A stretch of 5,552 bases of DNA from an uncultured Flavobacteriales bacterium (GTDB lineage Bacteria > Bacteroidota > Bacteroidia > CAIKAF01). The notes under the pieces are model-generated. The model did not search any database. It saw only the letters and a program-made list of their open reading frames with translations, and had not been told where the DNA came from. Numbering within the stretch: position 1 is the stretch's first letter; the number at the start of each line of letters is the position of its first letter. The stretch spans positions 1 through 5,552 of the forward strand of contig CALEWF010000218.1 of NCBI GenBank assembly GCA_937925455.1, written 5' to 3'. Below, piece after piece: positions 1 through 5,518 of this stretch. Position numbers and translations under genes: made by a program.

Positions 1-255
1 AGCAATCTTTAATGAATCACTCACCGTAAGTTTGGTTGCCATATTCGCGCCGGTACGCCAAAGTTTGTCATATGGCACTAAATCGCCAAATACTTTACGA
101 CCTTTGGCGCTGGGACGTGAATAAGTAATGCTTACATCTACCAATCCCACTTTTTGTGATACAGTGCTAAGCGGACTGGGTTGTGGCATATTGATTTGGG
201 CCTGAAATGAAGTAGTTGGTGCTATGATTAGAAAGTATAAAATAATTTTTTTCAT
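1..255 (-). CDS. DUF2911 family exported protein (N-terminal part, runs off the window)
   Basis: The reverse strand reads from an ATG at 255 down to base 1 without a stop, giving the first 85 residues; the C-terminus lies outside the window. Residues 1-20 look like a type I signal peptide (MKK, then a hydrophobic IILYFLIIAP core, then SFQAQ), so the protein is probably exported to the periplasm or envelope. The mature part begins with PQPSPLSTVSQKVGL (about 24-38), followed by YSRPSAKGRKVFGDLVPY (45-62) and KLWRTGAN (64-71). This is the characteristic N-terminal block of the DUF2911 family, common in Bacteroidota. The family has no established biochemical role that I know of, so no function is assigned. 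The gene is divergent from the TonB-dependent receptor, with about 63 bp between the two probable starts. The family call rests on motif recall; no profile search was run. Confidence 0.88.
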   Translation of the reverse strand, partial: MKKIILYFLIIAPTTSFQAQINMPQPSPLSTVSQKVGLVDVSITYSRPSAKGRKVFGDLVPYDKLWRTGANMATKLTVSDSLKIA

Positions 256-278
256 AGAAAAATATGATATTATGTGTT

Positions 279-286
279 TATATTTG
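279..286 (+). promoter_or_regulatory. Candidate -7 box for the TonB-dependent receptor gene
   Basis: The bases TATATTTG match the Bacteroidota -7 consensus TAnnTTTG. They end 32 bases before the ATG at 319, so a transcript starting a few bases downstream would have a short leader to that ATG but would exclude the GTG at 274. No good -33 TTTG is visible upstream. If it is real, it supports the ATG at 319 as the receptor start. Confidence 0.35.
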
Positions 287-302
287 TTTTGGCACATAGT
301 AA

Positions 303-310
303 CAAATCTA
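303..310 (-). promoter_or_regulatory. Candidate -7 box for the DUF2911 gene
   Basis: Read on the minus strand, these bases are TAGATTTG, a full match to the Bacteroidota -7 consensus TAnnTTTG. They lie 48 bases upstream of the DUF2911 start codon, which would leave an untranslated leader of about 40 nt. No clear TTTG -33 box is found at the usual distance; that position falls at the edge of the GC-rich element beginning at 330. Such an octamer can occur by chance in AT-rich DNA, so this is only a candidate. Confidence 0.35.
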
Positions 311-318
311 TAAAAAAT

Positions 319-2829
319 ATGTTTAGTTACGCCCCGACGAAGGCGGAAAGCCCGGAGTGGCGAAGCCTGCGAATGCAGGAAGCAGCAGGGCTGACGGCAG
401 GAAGACCCTGCTGCGACCATGCTGGCGCGGCTGAGCCGCGAGGACTTGCAGCCGTAGGCGGAAAAGGCGCATTCATATTATTTTTAATATTTCTGTGTGG
501 TTTTTATTCATGGAATTATGCCCAAAACTATACTCAAACCGTAAAGGGGCGTGTAACAGACCGAGATACCAAAACCCCCTTGCCTGGAGCTACCGTGGTG
601 ATTTTGAGAACCAATCCGCAACTTGGTACTACCACCGATGAAGAAGGCTATTTTAAACTGGAAAAAGTACCGGTAGGACGCTATGATATACGCATAACAT
701 ATTTAGGATACGAAGAAGTAACCTTGCAACAGTTGAATGTAGCCACAGGCAAGGAACTGGTGCTAAGCATTGAAATGGCAGAGCGTGTGAAGGAAATAGA
801 AGGAATAACCATTAGCGCCCATGCCGAAAAGGAAAAACCGCTGAACGACATGGCCACAGTAAGTGCCCGAACCTTTAACGTAGAAGAAACGCAACGGTAT
901 GCAGCTAGCTTTAATGACCCGGCTCGGATGGCGGTATCGTTTGCCGGAGTGAGCACAAGCAACGATGCTAGTAATGAAATTATAGTACGAGGTAATTCGG
1001 CTCGGGGGATGTTGTGGCGAGTGGAAGGTATTGAAATTCCTAATCCTAACCACTTTAGCAACGGAGAAGGTGGTTCGGGAGGTGGTATAAGTATTTTGAG
1101 CAGTCAGGTACTGGGCAGTAGTGACTTTTTTACAGGTGCTTTTCCGGCCGAATATGGCAATGCCTTGTCGGGGGTGTTTGATATTCGCTTTCGGAAAGGT
1201 AATTACGAAAAGCGTGAATATGCATTTCAGGTTGGGGTGCTGGGATTGCAGGCTTCGCTGGAAGGACCGTTTAGCAAAAAATACAACGGCTCATACTTGG
1301 TGAATTATCGCTATTCTACCTTGGTGTTGCTCAATGCCCTTGGATTAAAAATTGTGGACAATGCCTTGGTGCCCGAATTTCAAGATTTGAGTTATAACTT
1401 TTATTTCCCTACGAAAAAGGCCGGAACCTTTACCTTTTGGGGCTTGGGTGGAATATCGAAAGCCGGAGAGATTGCAAAAAAAGATTCGCTGCAATGGGAA
1501 CGACGGAGCGACCGATTTGAAGACCATAATTTTCAAATTATAGGAGCAACGGGTATTACGCATACCTTTTTATTTAAAAATCAAAAAACGTATTTAAAAA
1601 GCATTGTTGCATTTTCGGGAGATAATTTGGAATATCGGCTTGATTCGCTGGATAATTCTTACACAGCACATACAGCCTATCAAGACCGATATACCTATTA
1701 TACAATAAGAGCTAACGTATATGTAAATCACAAATTCAATGCAAAGCACGTATTACGGGCTGGAGCTATTTACAGTGAATATTTTTTTAATATTTTATCT
1801 AAAGGGTTAATATTACAAACAGGACAAACCGGAACATTTGTAGATGAAGGAGGGCATACCGGGCTACTGCAAACCTATGCCCAATGGAAATTCAGGATTA
1901 CCAATAACCTAGATTTGAATACAGGATTTCATCAAACCTTGTTTTTATTAAATAACCGATTTGCAATTGAACCCCGCATGGGCTTGCAATGGAACGTAAA
2001 ACCAAGGCACAGTATAAATGTGGGAGCCGGCATGCACAGCAGAATTGAGCCTATATCTACATACCTTAGCAGAAATTATACAGATAGTGTAAATTATACA
2101 CTACCCAATAAAAATCTGGATATAACCAAGGCAATACATACCGTAGCGGGCTATGATTGGTCGTTTGCAGAAAATATGCGATTAAAAACAGAAGTTTATT
2201 TTCAATACTTATACGATGTACCTGTAGATACCACAAACGGAAGTATAATTAGTATTTTAAATGCAAGTGCCGGAATTAACCGCATCGTTTATTCAAATAA
2301 TGGATCAGGAAGGAACTATGGATTGGAAATTACGCTGGAAAAATTCTTTTCAAAAAATTATTTCTTTTTACTCACTGGATCATTATTTCAATCAGAATAT
2401 AATATGGGCAATGGAATTTGGTATAATACACGATTTAATGGAAATTATATGCTGAATGTACTTGGAGGATATGAAATACGATTTGGGAAAAGTAAGCAAA
2501 GTAGCTGGGGGATAAACGGAAGAATTATATGGCGAGGTGGAAACCGCTATACACCAATAGACACCACCGAATCTATATTGCAAGGAAGAGAAGTTGTTTA
2601 TGTGGAACAAGCCTTTAGCAAAAAAGTTCCGGATTATTTTCGGTTTGATATTTCTACCAATATTCGATTTAATTTTAAGAAATGGGCATTTAGTATTTCG
2701 GCAGAAGTACAGAATGTTACAAATCGCCTGAACATTAATCGATACTTTTACGACCCATATACACAAGAAGTTCGTACAGCGTTTATGTTTGGCACCATGC
2801 CGGTATTTAATTTCAAGTTTGAGTTTTGA
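319..2829 (+). CDS. TonB-dependent outer-membrane receptor with N-terminal carboxypeptidase-regulatory-like domain
   Basis: An outer-membrane beta-barrel transporter that would take up a substrate with energy from TonB/ExbBD; the substrate cannot be told. Numbering from the ATG at 319 (836 residues): residues 5-50 are encoded by a GC-rich element (see 330-469). A hydrophobic signal-peptide core AFILFLIFLCGFYSW follows at 51-65, with likely cleavage near YAQ (67-69). A carboxypeptidase-regulatory-like beta-sandwich lies at about 73-157 (VKGRVTDRDTKTPLPGATV, then DEEGYFKLEKVPVGRYDI, then YLGYEEV). The plug is at about 180-295 (IIVRGNSARGMLWRVEGIEIPNPNH, read in pieces, then GAFPAEYGNALSGVFDI). 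The barrel is the rest, ending in FNFKFEF with the terminal aromatic residue usual for barrel proteins. An in-frame GTG at 274 would add 15 residues. ATG 319 is preferred because it follows an A-rich stretch and lies downstream of the candidate -7 box. No SusD-like gene is adjacent. The family is near certain; the start is not, because no start codon lies between the element and the signal core. Confidence 0.93.
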   Translation: MFSYAPTKAESPEWRSLRMQEAAGLTAGRPCCDHAGAAEPRGLAAVGGKGAFILFLIFLCGFYSWNYAQNYTQTVKGRVTDRDTKTPLPGATVVILRTNPQLGTTTDEEGYFKLEKVPVGRYDIRITYLGYEEVTLQQLNVATGKELVLSIEMAERVKEIEGITISAHAEKEKPLNDMATVSARTFNVEETQRYAASFNDPARMAVSFAGVSTSNDASNEIIVRGNSARGMLWRVEGIEIPNPNHFSNGEGGSGGGISILSSQVLGSSDFFTGAFPAEYGNALSGVFDIRFRKGNYEKREYAFQVGVLGLQASLEGPFSKKYNGSYLVNYRYSTLVLLNALGLKIVDNALVPEFQDLSYNFYFPTKKAGTFTFWGLGGISKAGEIAKKDSLQWERRSDRFEDHNFQIIGATGITHTFLFKNQKTYLKSIVAFSGDNLEYRLDSLDNSYTAHTAYQDRYTYYTIRANVYVNHKFNAKHVLRAGAIYSEYFFNILSKGLILQTGQTGTFVDEGGHTGLLQTYAQWKFRITNNLDLNTGFHQTLFLLNNRFAIEPRMGLQWNVKPRHSINVGAGMHSRIEPISTYLSRNYTDSVNYTLPNKNLDITKAIHTVAGYDWSFAENMRLKTEVYFQYLYDVPVDTTNGSIISILNASAGINRIVYSNNGSGRNYGLEITLEKFFSKNYFFLLTGSLFQSEYNMGNGIWYNTRFNGNYMLNVLGGYEIRFGKSKQSSWGINGRIIWRGGNRYTPIDTTESILQGREVVYVEQAFSKKVPDYFRFDISTNIRFNFKKWAFSISAEVQNVTNRLNINRYFYDPYTQEVRTAFMFGTMPVFNFKFEF
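330..469 (+). repeat. GC-rich, hairpin-rich interspersed-type element inside the receptor's 5' coding region
   Basis: About 140 bp of strongly GC-rich sequence sits abruptly between AT-rich flanks. Seen directly: CGCC at 330-333 can pair with GGCG at 466-469, closing the element. Inside are three perfect stems: CCTGC/GCAGG (366-370 with 375-379, loop GAAT), a 9-bp GCAGCAGGG/CCCTGCTGC stem (382-390 with 406-414, 15-nt loop) and CGCGGC/GCCGCG (426-431 with 435-440, loop TGA). The exact 9-mer AGGCGGAAA occurs near both ends (341-349 and 456-464). From memory, Bacteroidota genomes carry intergenic elements with similar GACGAAGGCGGAAAGCC and GCCGTAGGCGGAAA-like ends, possibly related to structured RNAs such as Flavo-1. 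I could not verify that. Here the element is translated in the only plus-strand frame it leaves open; the other two have TGA stops at about 391 and 432. No clear target-site duplication was found. Confidence 0.6.
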
Positions 2830-2859
2830 AGTAAAGATTTTTACTTTTAGCTATCTTTA
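2825..2859 (+). promoter_or_regulatory. Candidate promoter for the beta-helix lipoprotein gene
   Basis: TTTG at 2825-2828, overlapping the receptor stop codon, could be a -33 box. TATCTTTA at 2852-2859 matches the -7 consensus TAnnTTTG at all but the last base. The spacing between them is 23 bases, at the long end of what is accepted. It would give a leader of roughly 50 nt before the ATG at 2915. It is weak and may be fortuitous; the alternative is read-through from the receptor gene. Confidence 0.22.
2829..2848 (+). terminator. Weak AT-rich hairpin just after the receptor stop codon
   Basis: AAGTAAA (2829-2835) and TTTACTT (2840-2846) form a perfect 7-bp stem with a GATT loop, followed by only two further T residues. 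The stem has just one G-C pair and the T tract is short, so termination would be inefficient at best. It may only reduce transcription into the lipoprotein gene. Confidence 0.2.
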
Positions 2860-2914
2860 TAGGGGTAATATGCAATAATTGAAAGATTTGAAAGTTATTC
2901 CCATTAAATATATT

Positions 2915-4396
2915 ATGTACAAAATCAGAACAATATACGTAGTAATATCGTTTGTACTGTCCTTTCAGTTTTTTATAACTTCATGTAACCAAATTTCAGA
3001 AGGTCCTATTAGTCAAATCAGTTTTTCAAAAGATACAGTTCTCTTTGATACGGTTTTTACACAGATGGGATCGCATACCGAAGTATTTTTAATAAGAAAT
3101 AACGGGAATAAAACAGTTAAAATAGATAAAATATACATAGGCGGGCTAAACGCATCACCTTTCCGTTTTAATGTGAACGGCTATTCAGGTAATGCTAATA
3201 ATGAAGTGTTAGATATAGAGATAGAAGGTAATGACAGTTTGTATGTATTTGTAGAAGTTACATTAGACCCTGTGAATCAAAACAATCCATTGATTATAAT
3301 GGATAGTGTAATAATACAAAGCGGAAATGAAAGTAAACGAAATATATTAGTTGCTTTCGGACAGGATGCCTATTACTTCTACCCTACCGATACCCTGAGC
3401 AGTTCCGGCATCCCCTATTCTATTATTCCCTGCGATATGGTATGGACAGCTGAAAAGCCTTATGTAATTGTTGGCTGGGCCGTAGTAGATAGCGATTGCA
3501 AATTAACCATAGAGCCCGGTGCACGCATTCATTTTTTTAATAATGGTGCATTGTGGGTGTATAAAGATGGCACATTACATGTATTGGGCGAAAGAGATAA
3601 TCCGGTAGTATTTGAAGGAACAAGATTGGAATATAAATACCGTGAAACACCCGGCCAATGGAATAGAATACTTATTAACGAAGGTAGTACAGATAATATC
3701 ATTCGAAATGCCATTATAAAAAATGGATTTATAGGTCTTCAATGCGATAATTTAGATGCCATCACCGGAACACCGGGAACGCCCAACCAGCTTACTTTGG
3801 AGAATGTACAAATACGTAACATGAGCGGATTGGGAATTTATAGTAATAATTATAACATTCGGGCATTTAACCTGCTGGTGAATAATTGCGGGCAGTATTC
3901 TACCGTGTTTGCTTTTGGCGGAAATATTGAATTGTACCATTCTACCATTGTAAATTATTGGAGTAGAAGTACCCGACGTTTTCCAGCTCTTTTCATGAAT
4001 AATTTTTATGTACGTCCTTCAGATAATGTGGTTTTATCGCTACCGCTAAATGCGAAGTTCTATAATAGTATTTTTTATGGTAATGCTGAGAATGAAGTGG
4101 GATGGGATAAGGTATATTCCACAGCACTTAATTTTACATTCAATCATTGCTTGCTGAAAATTGACCCAAATACCAACACGAGTGATGTAAATTATTTTAA
4201 TCAAATTATAAAAAATGCTGATCCTCGATTTGAAGATTCGTTTAATCAAGACTTTCGGATAAAAGAAAATTCAGCGGCCATTAATCAAGGCAATCCGAAC
4301 TATGTAACCCAATATATCACAAAACTTTTATTTGATTTAAAAGGAAGTAACCGCTTGTGGGATGGAGCACCAGATTTAGGGGCGATGGAGCGGTAG
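2915..4396 (+). CDS. Lipoprotein with Ig-like N-terminal region and right-handed beta-helix (choice-of-anchor-Q-like C-terminus)
   Basis: A 493-residue protein probably anchored in the outer membrane by lipid. Residues 1-24 form a lipoprotein signal: MYKIR, a hydrophobic core, and lipobox ITSC with the acylated Cys at 24. Residues about 38-148 (FSKDTVLFDTVFTQMGS, then EVFLIRNNGNKTVKI) resemble the Ig-like fold of the ASPM/SPD-2/Hydin or DUF1573 kind. Residues about 185-415 carry the short repeating strands of a parallel beta-helix (LTIEPGARIHFFNNGALWV, GTLHVLG, NPVVFEG, NIIRNAIIKNG, LTLENVQIRNMSGLGIYS, IELYHSTIVN). The end, AAINQGNP then DLKGSNRLWDGAPDLGAMER, matches the closing motif of choice-of-anchor-Q proteins (DLxGxxR...DxGAxE). 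The ATG at 2915 is chosen because it gives a normal signal; an in-frame TTG at 2879 would only add a charged, non-signal stretch. It lies 85 bp after the receptor. The role may be glycan binding or surface adhesion; no catalytic residues could be identified. Confidence 0.85.
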   Translation: MYKIRTIYVVISFVLSFQFFITSCNQISEGPISQISFSKDTVLFDTVFTQMGSHTEVFLIRNNGNKTVKIDKIYIGGLNASPFRFNVNGYSGNANNEVLDIEIEGNDSLYVFVEVTLDPVNQNNPLIIMDSVIIQSGNESKRNILVAFGQDAYYFYPTDTLSSSGIPYSIIPCDMVWTAEKPYVIVGWAVVDSDCKLTIEPGARIHFFNNGALWVYKDGTLHVLGERDNPVVFEGTRLEYKYRETPGQWNRILINEGSTDNIIRNAIIKNGFIGLQCDNLDAITGTPGTPNQLTLENVQIRNMSGLGIYSNNYNIRAFNLLVNNCGQYSTVFAFGGNIELYHSTIVNYWSRSTRRFPALFMNNFYVRPSDNVVLSLPLNAKFYNSIFYGNAENEVGWDKVYSTALNFTFNHCLLKIDPNTNTSDVNYFNQIIKNADPRFEDSFNQDFRIKENSAAINQGNPNYVTQYITKLLFDLKGSNRLWDGAPDLGAMER

Positions 4397-4438
4397 AAAA
4401 TGAAGAATCGTTCACTGATTATATTTTTTTATTATCCT

Positions 4439-5173
4439 ATGTGCTTCACCATTTCCTACACTAATAAAGACAAGAAAAAGCTGGAAAAGATTACTCAGGC
4501 TAAATTTCAGGATACAGAACCAGAGATACCTGTTTATTACGTTGCATCAGGATTTATGCATCCCAAATGGCCAATAGTAACTTCGCAACGGCCGGACATC
4601 ATTCAATTATATCGCTGGGGTCTGATTCCTGTGTGGACACCTAATACCAAATTAGCTACTGAATATGAAAACAATAACCTGAATGCACGTAGCGAAACTA
4701 TTTTTGAAAAAAAAACTTTTTATTCAGCAATACGAAAACAGCGCTGCATTATTCCAGTTACCGGTTTTTTTGAATGGCGTGAAGTAAATAAACTAAAATA
4801 TCCCTATCATATTCAGCTTAAAAATGAAGAACTCTTTTTTTTAGGGGGTATTTATGATAGCTGGGTTAATAAAGAATCAGGCGAAGTATTAAATACCTTC
4901 AGTATTATAACTACCCCTGCCAATCCACTAATGGCAAAAATTCATAACCGCAAACAACGTATGCCATTTATATTAAACCATGAACAAATCAGTACATGGC
5001 TCAATCCCAACCTGAATGAAGTTATCATCAAATCCATGATGCAACCCTTTGATGAACATCTTTTGAAAGCTTATACCATCAGTAAACGTATTACCAGCAA
5101 AACATCAGACCCTAATGTACCTGAAGCATTGGAACCGATTGAATACCCGGAATTATCGCAAAATTTTTATTAG
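4439..5173 (+). CDS. SRAP (SOS response-associated peptidase) family protein, YedK/HMCES-like abasic-site shield
   Basis: A 244-residue cytoplasmic protein of the SRAP family. Known members cross-link covalently to abasic sites in single-stranded DNA through the cysteine after the initiator Met and so protect them from strand breakage. The residues needed are present: Cys2 (MCFTIS), Asn82 in NARSETI, Glu112 in GFFEWR and His169 in MAKIHNRKQRMP. Other family signatures are YRWGLIPVW (58-66) and CIIPVTGFFEWR (103-114). The length is normal for the family. The start at 4439 is decided by chemistry: Cys2 must become the N-terminus, so the in-frame ATG at 4400, which would place 13 hydrophobic-rich residues ahead of it, is very unlikely to make an active protein. 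The N-terminus is MCF rather than the MCGRF of enterobacterial members. It starts 42 bp after the lipoprotein stop and may be co-transcribed with it. No LexA-type operator was recognised. Confidence 0.93.
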   Translation: MCFTISYTNKDKKKLEKITQAKFQDTEPEIPVYYVASGFMHPKWPIVTSQRPDIIQLYRWGLIPVWTPNTKLATEYENNNLNARSETIFEKKTFYSAIRKQRCIIPVTGFFEWREVNKLKYPYHIQLKNEELFFLGGIYDSWVNKESGEVLNTFSIITTPANPLMAKIHNRKQRMPFILNHEQISTWLNPNLNEVIIKSMMQPFDEHLLKAYTISKRITSKTSDPNVPEALEPIEYPELSQNFY

Positions 5174-5195
5174 AATTTTAATCATATTATTTTAT

Positions 5196-5264
5196 GAGGG
5201 GGCAGTCGCGTGTTTCTCCGCCTTGTAGGGGAGGATTCACCCGCTACTCCGATAACCTTAGCGT
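5196..5264. repeat. GC-rich island, possibly a degenerate interspersed repeat
   Basis: About 70 bases of GC-rich sequence stand out between AT-rich flanks. One fold is visible: CTCC(g)CCT at 5216-5223 pairs with AGGGGAG at 5227-5233 around a TGT loop, with one bulged G. The composition contrast and lack of a coding frame suggest an interspersed repeat relic, but the family is not recognised and only one copy is in the window. Confidence 0.3.
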
Positions 5265-5305
5265 CATCCTATGTTTGCATTTTAAAATTAAATTAGGATG
5301 TTTTC
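5265..5305 (+). terminator. Long-loop inverted repeat followed by a T run, possible terminator
   Basis: CATCCTA (5265-5271) and TAGGATG (5294-5300) form a perfect 7-bp stem, followed directly by TTTTC. The 22-base loop is AT-rich and contains the palindrome ATTTTAAAAT (5279-5288). It lies 92 bases after the SRAP stop codon and could end that transcript, but the loop is long for an intrinsic terminator. Confidence 0.3.
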
Positions 5306-5374
5306 TATCAAGTAAATAAAAGTTAATATTATACCATTGAAAAAAGAAAAGAAGGGAAGGAGCAAAACATTATT

Positions 5375-5463
5375 CGTCATTGCGAGGGCGACAGCCCGAA
5401 GCAATCTGTATGCTTGATAGCTTCATTGCGACCCGCCTTTTGCGGGGAAGCAACCGGTATGCT
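5375..5463. repeat. Tandem pair of CATTGCGA...GAAGCAA hairpin repeats
   Basis: Two units with a period of about 46 bases. Unit 1 (5375-5414): CGTCATTGCGA, stem GGGC/GCCC around loop GACA, then GAAGCAATCTGTATGCT. Unit 2 (5421-5463): CTTCATTGCGA, stem CCCGC/GCGGG around loop CTTTT, then GAAGCAACCGGTATGCT. Both fold alike: an outer (A)TTGC/GCAA(T) stem, an internal loop of GA opposite GAA, and an inner GC stem whose sequence differs but still pairs. Unit 1 belongs to the widely scattered 'CGTCATTGCGAG...GAAGCAATCT' class of small intergenic repeats that I recall from many bacterial genomes, Bacteroidota included. Function unknown. Confidence 0.8.
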
Positions 5464-5474
5464 ACAATGCATAC
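5457..5474. repeat. GTATGC/GCATAC hairpin closing the tandem repeat
   Basis: GTATGC (5457-5462) and GCATAC (5469-5474) make a perfect 6-bp stem with a 6-base loop TACAAT. The left arm is the tail of repeat unit 2, and the same GTATGC occurs at the tail of unit 1 (5408-5413), so the right arm could pair with either. Confidence 0.45.
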
Positions 5475-5493
5475 ACCACCAAGTTCCAACTAC

Positions 5494-5518
5494 CAAAACG
5501 CATTATCAATGCGGTTTG
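5494..5518. repeat. Hairpin near the right edge
   Basis: CAAAACGCATT (5494-5504) pairs with AATGCGGTTTG (5508-5518) around the loop ATC, giving ten pairs with a single A-G mismatch. It is not followed by a clear T run on either strand. It may be a terminator half, a repeat element or chance. Confidence 0.4.

Noticed and set aside
274..318. GTG start at 274 for the receptor
   Set aside because: It lies upstream of the candidate -7 box and lacks an A-rich leader; ATG 319 has one. Not fully excluded.
330..469. Complete insertion sequence
   Set aside because: Only about 140 bp, with no transposase and no clear target duplication; it fits a small non-autonomous or structured repeat better.
681..1061. 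Open frames on the minus strand opposite the receptor gene (also 763-1053, 1345-1563, 2392-2766)
   Set aside because: They lie wholly antisense to a clearly coding receptor, show no recognisable domain, and have no plausible start context.
2879..2914. TTG start at 2879 for the lipoprotein
   Set aside because: It would place a charged 12-residue stretch ahead of a normal lipoprotein signal; ATG 2915 gives Met-Tyr-Lys, a hydrophobic core and ITSC at the usual distance.
3529..4249. Short minus-strand open frames opposite the lipoprotein gene
   Set aside because: Same reasoning: they sit under a well-supported coding frame and have no recognisable protein features.
319..4396. SusC/SusD polysaccharide-utilisation pair
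   Set aside because: The downstream protein is a beta-helix lipoprotein, not a helical SusD fold, and no glycoside hydrolases or regulators are in the window.
5194..5319. 41-codon plus-strand open frame after the SRAP gene
   Set aside because: It runs through the GC-rich island and the loose hairpin, has repeat-like composition, no recognisable family and no supporting context.
5375..5463. CRISPR array
   Set aside because: Only two units, each an imperfect hairpin with differing stems; there are no constant repeats with unique spacers and no cas genes.
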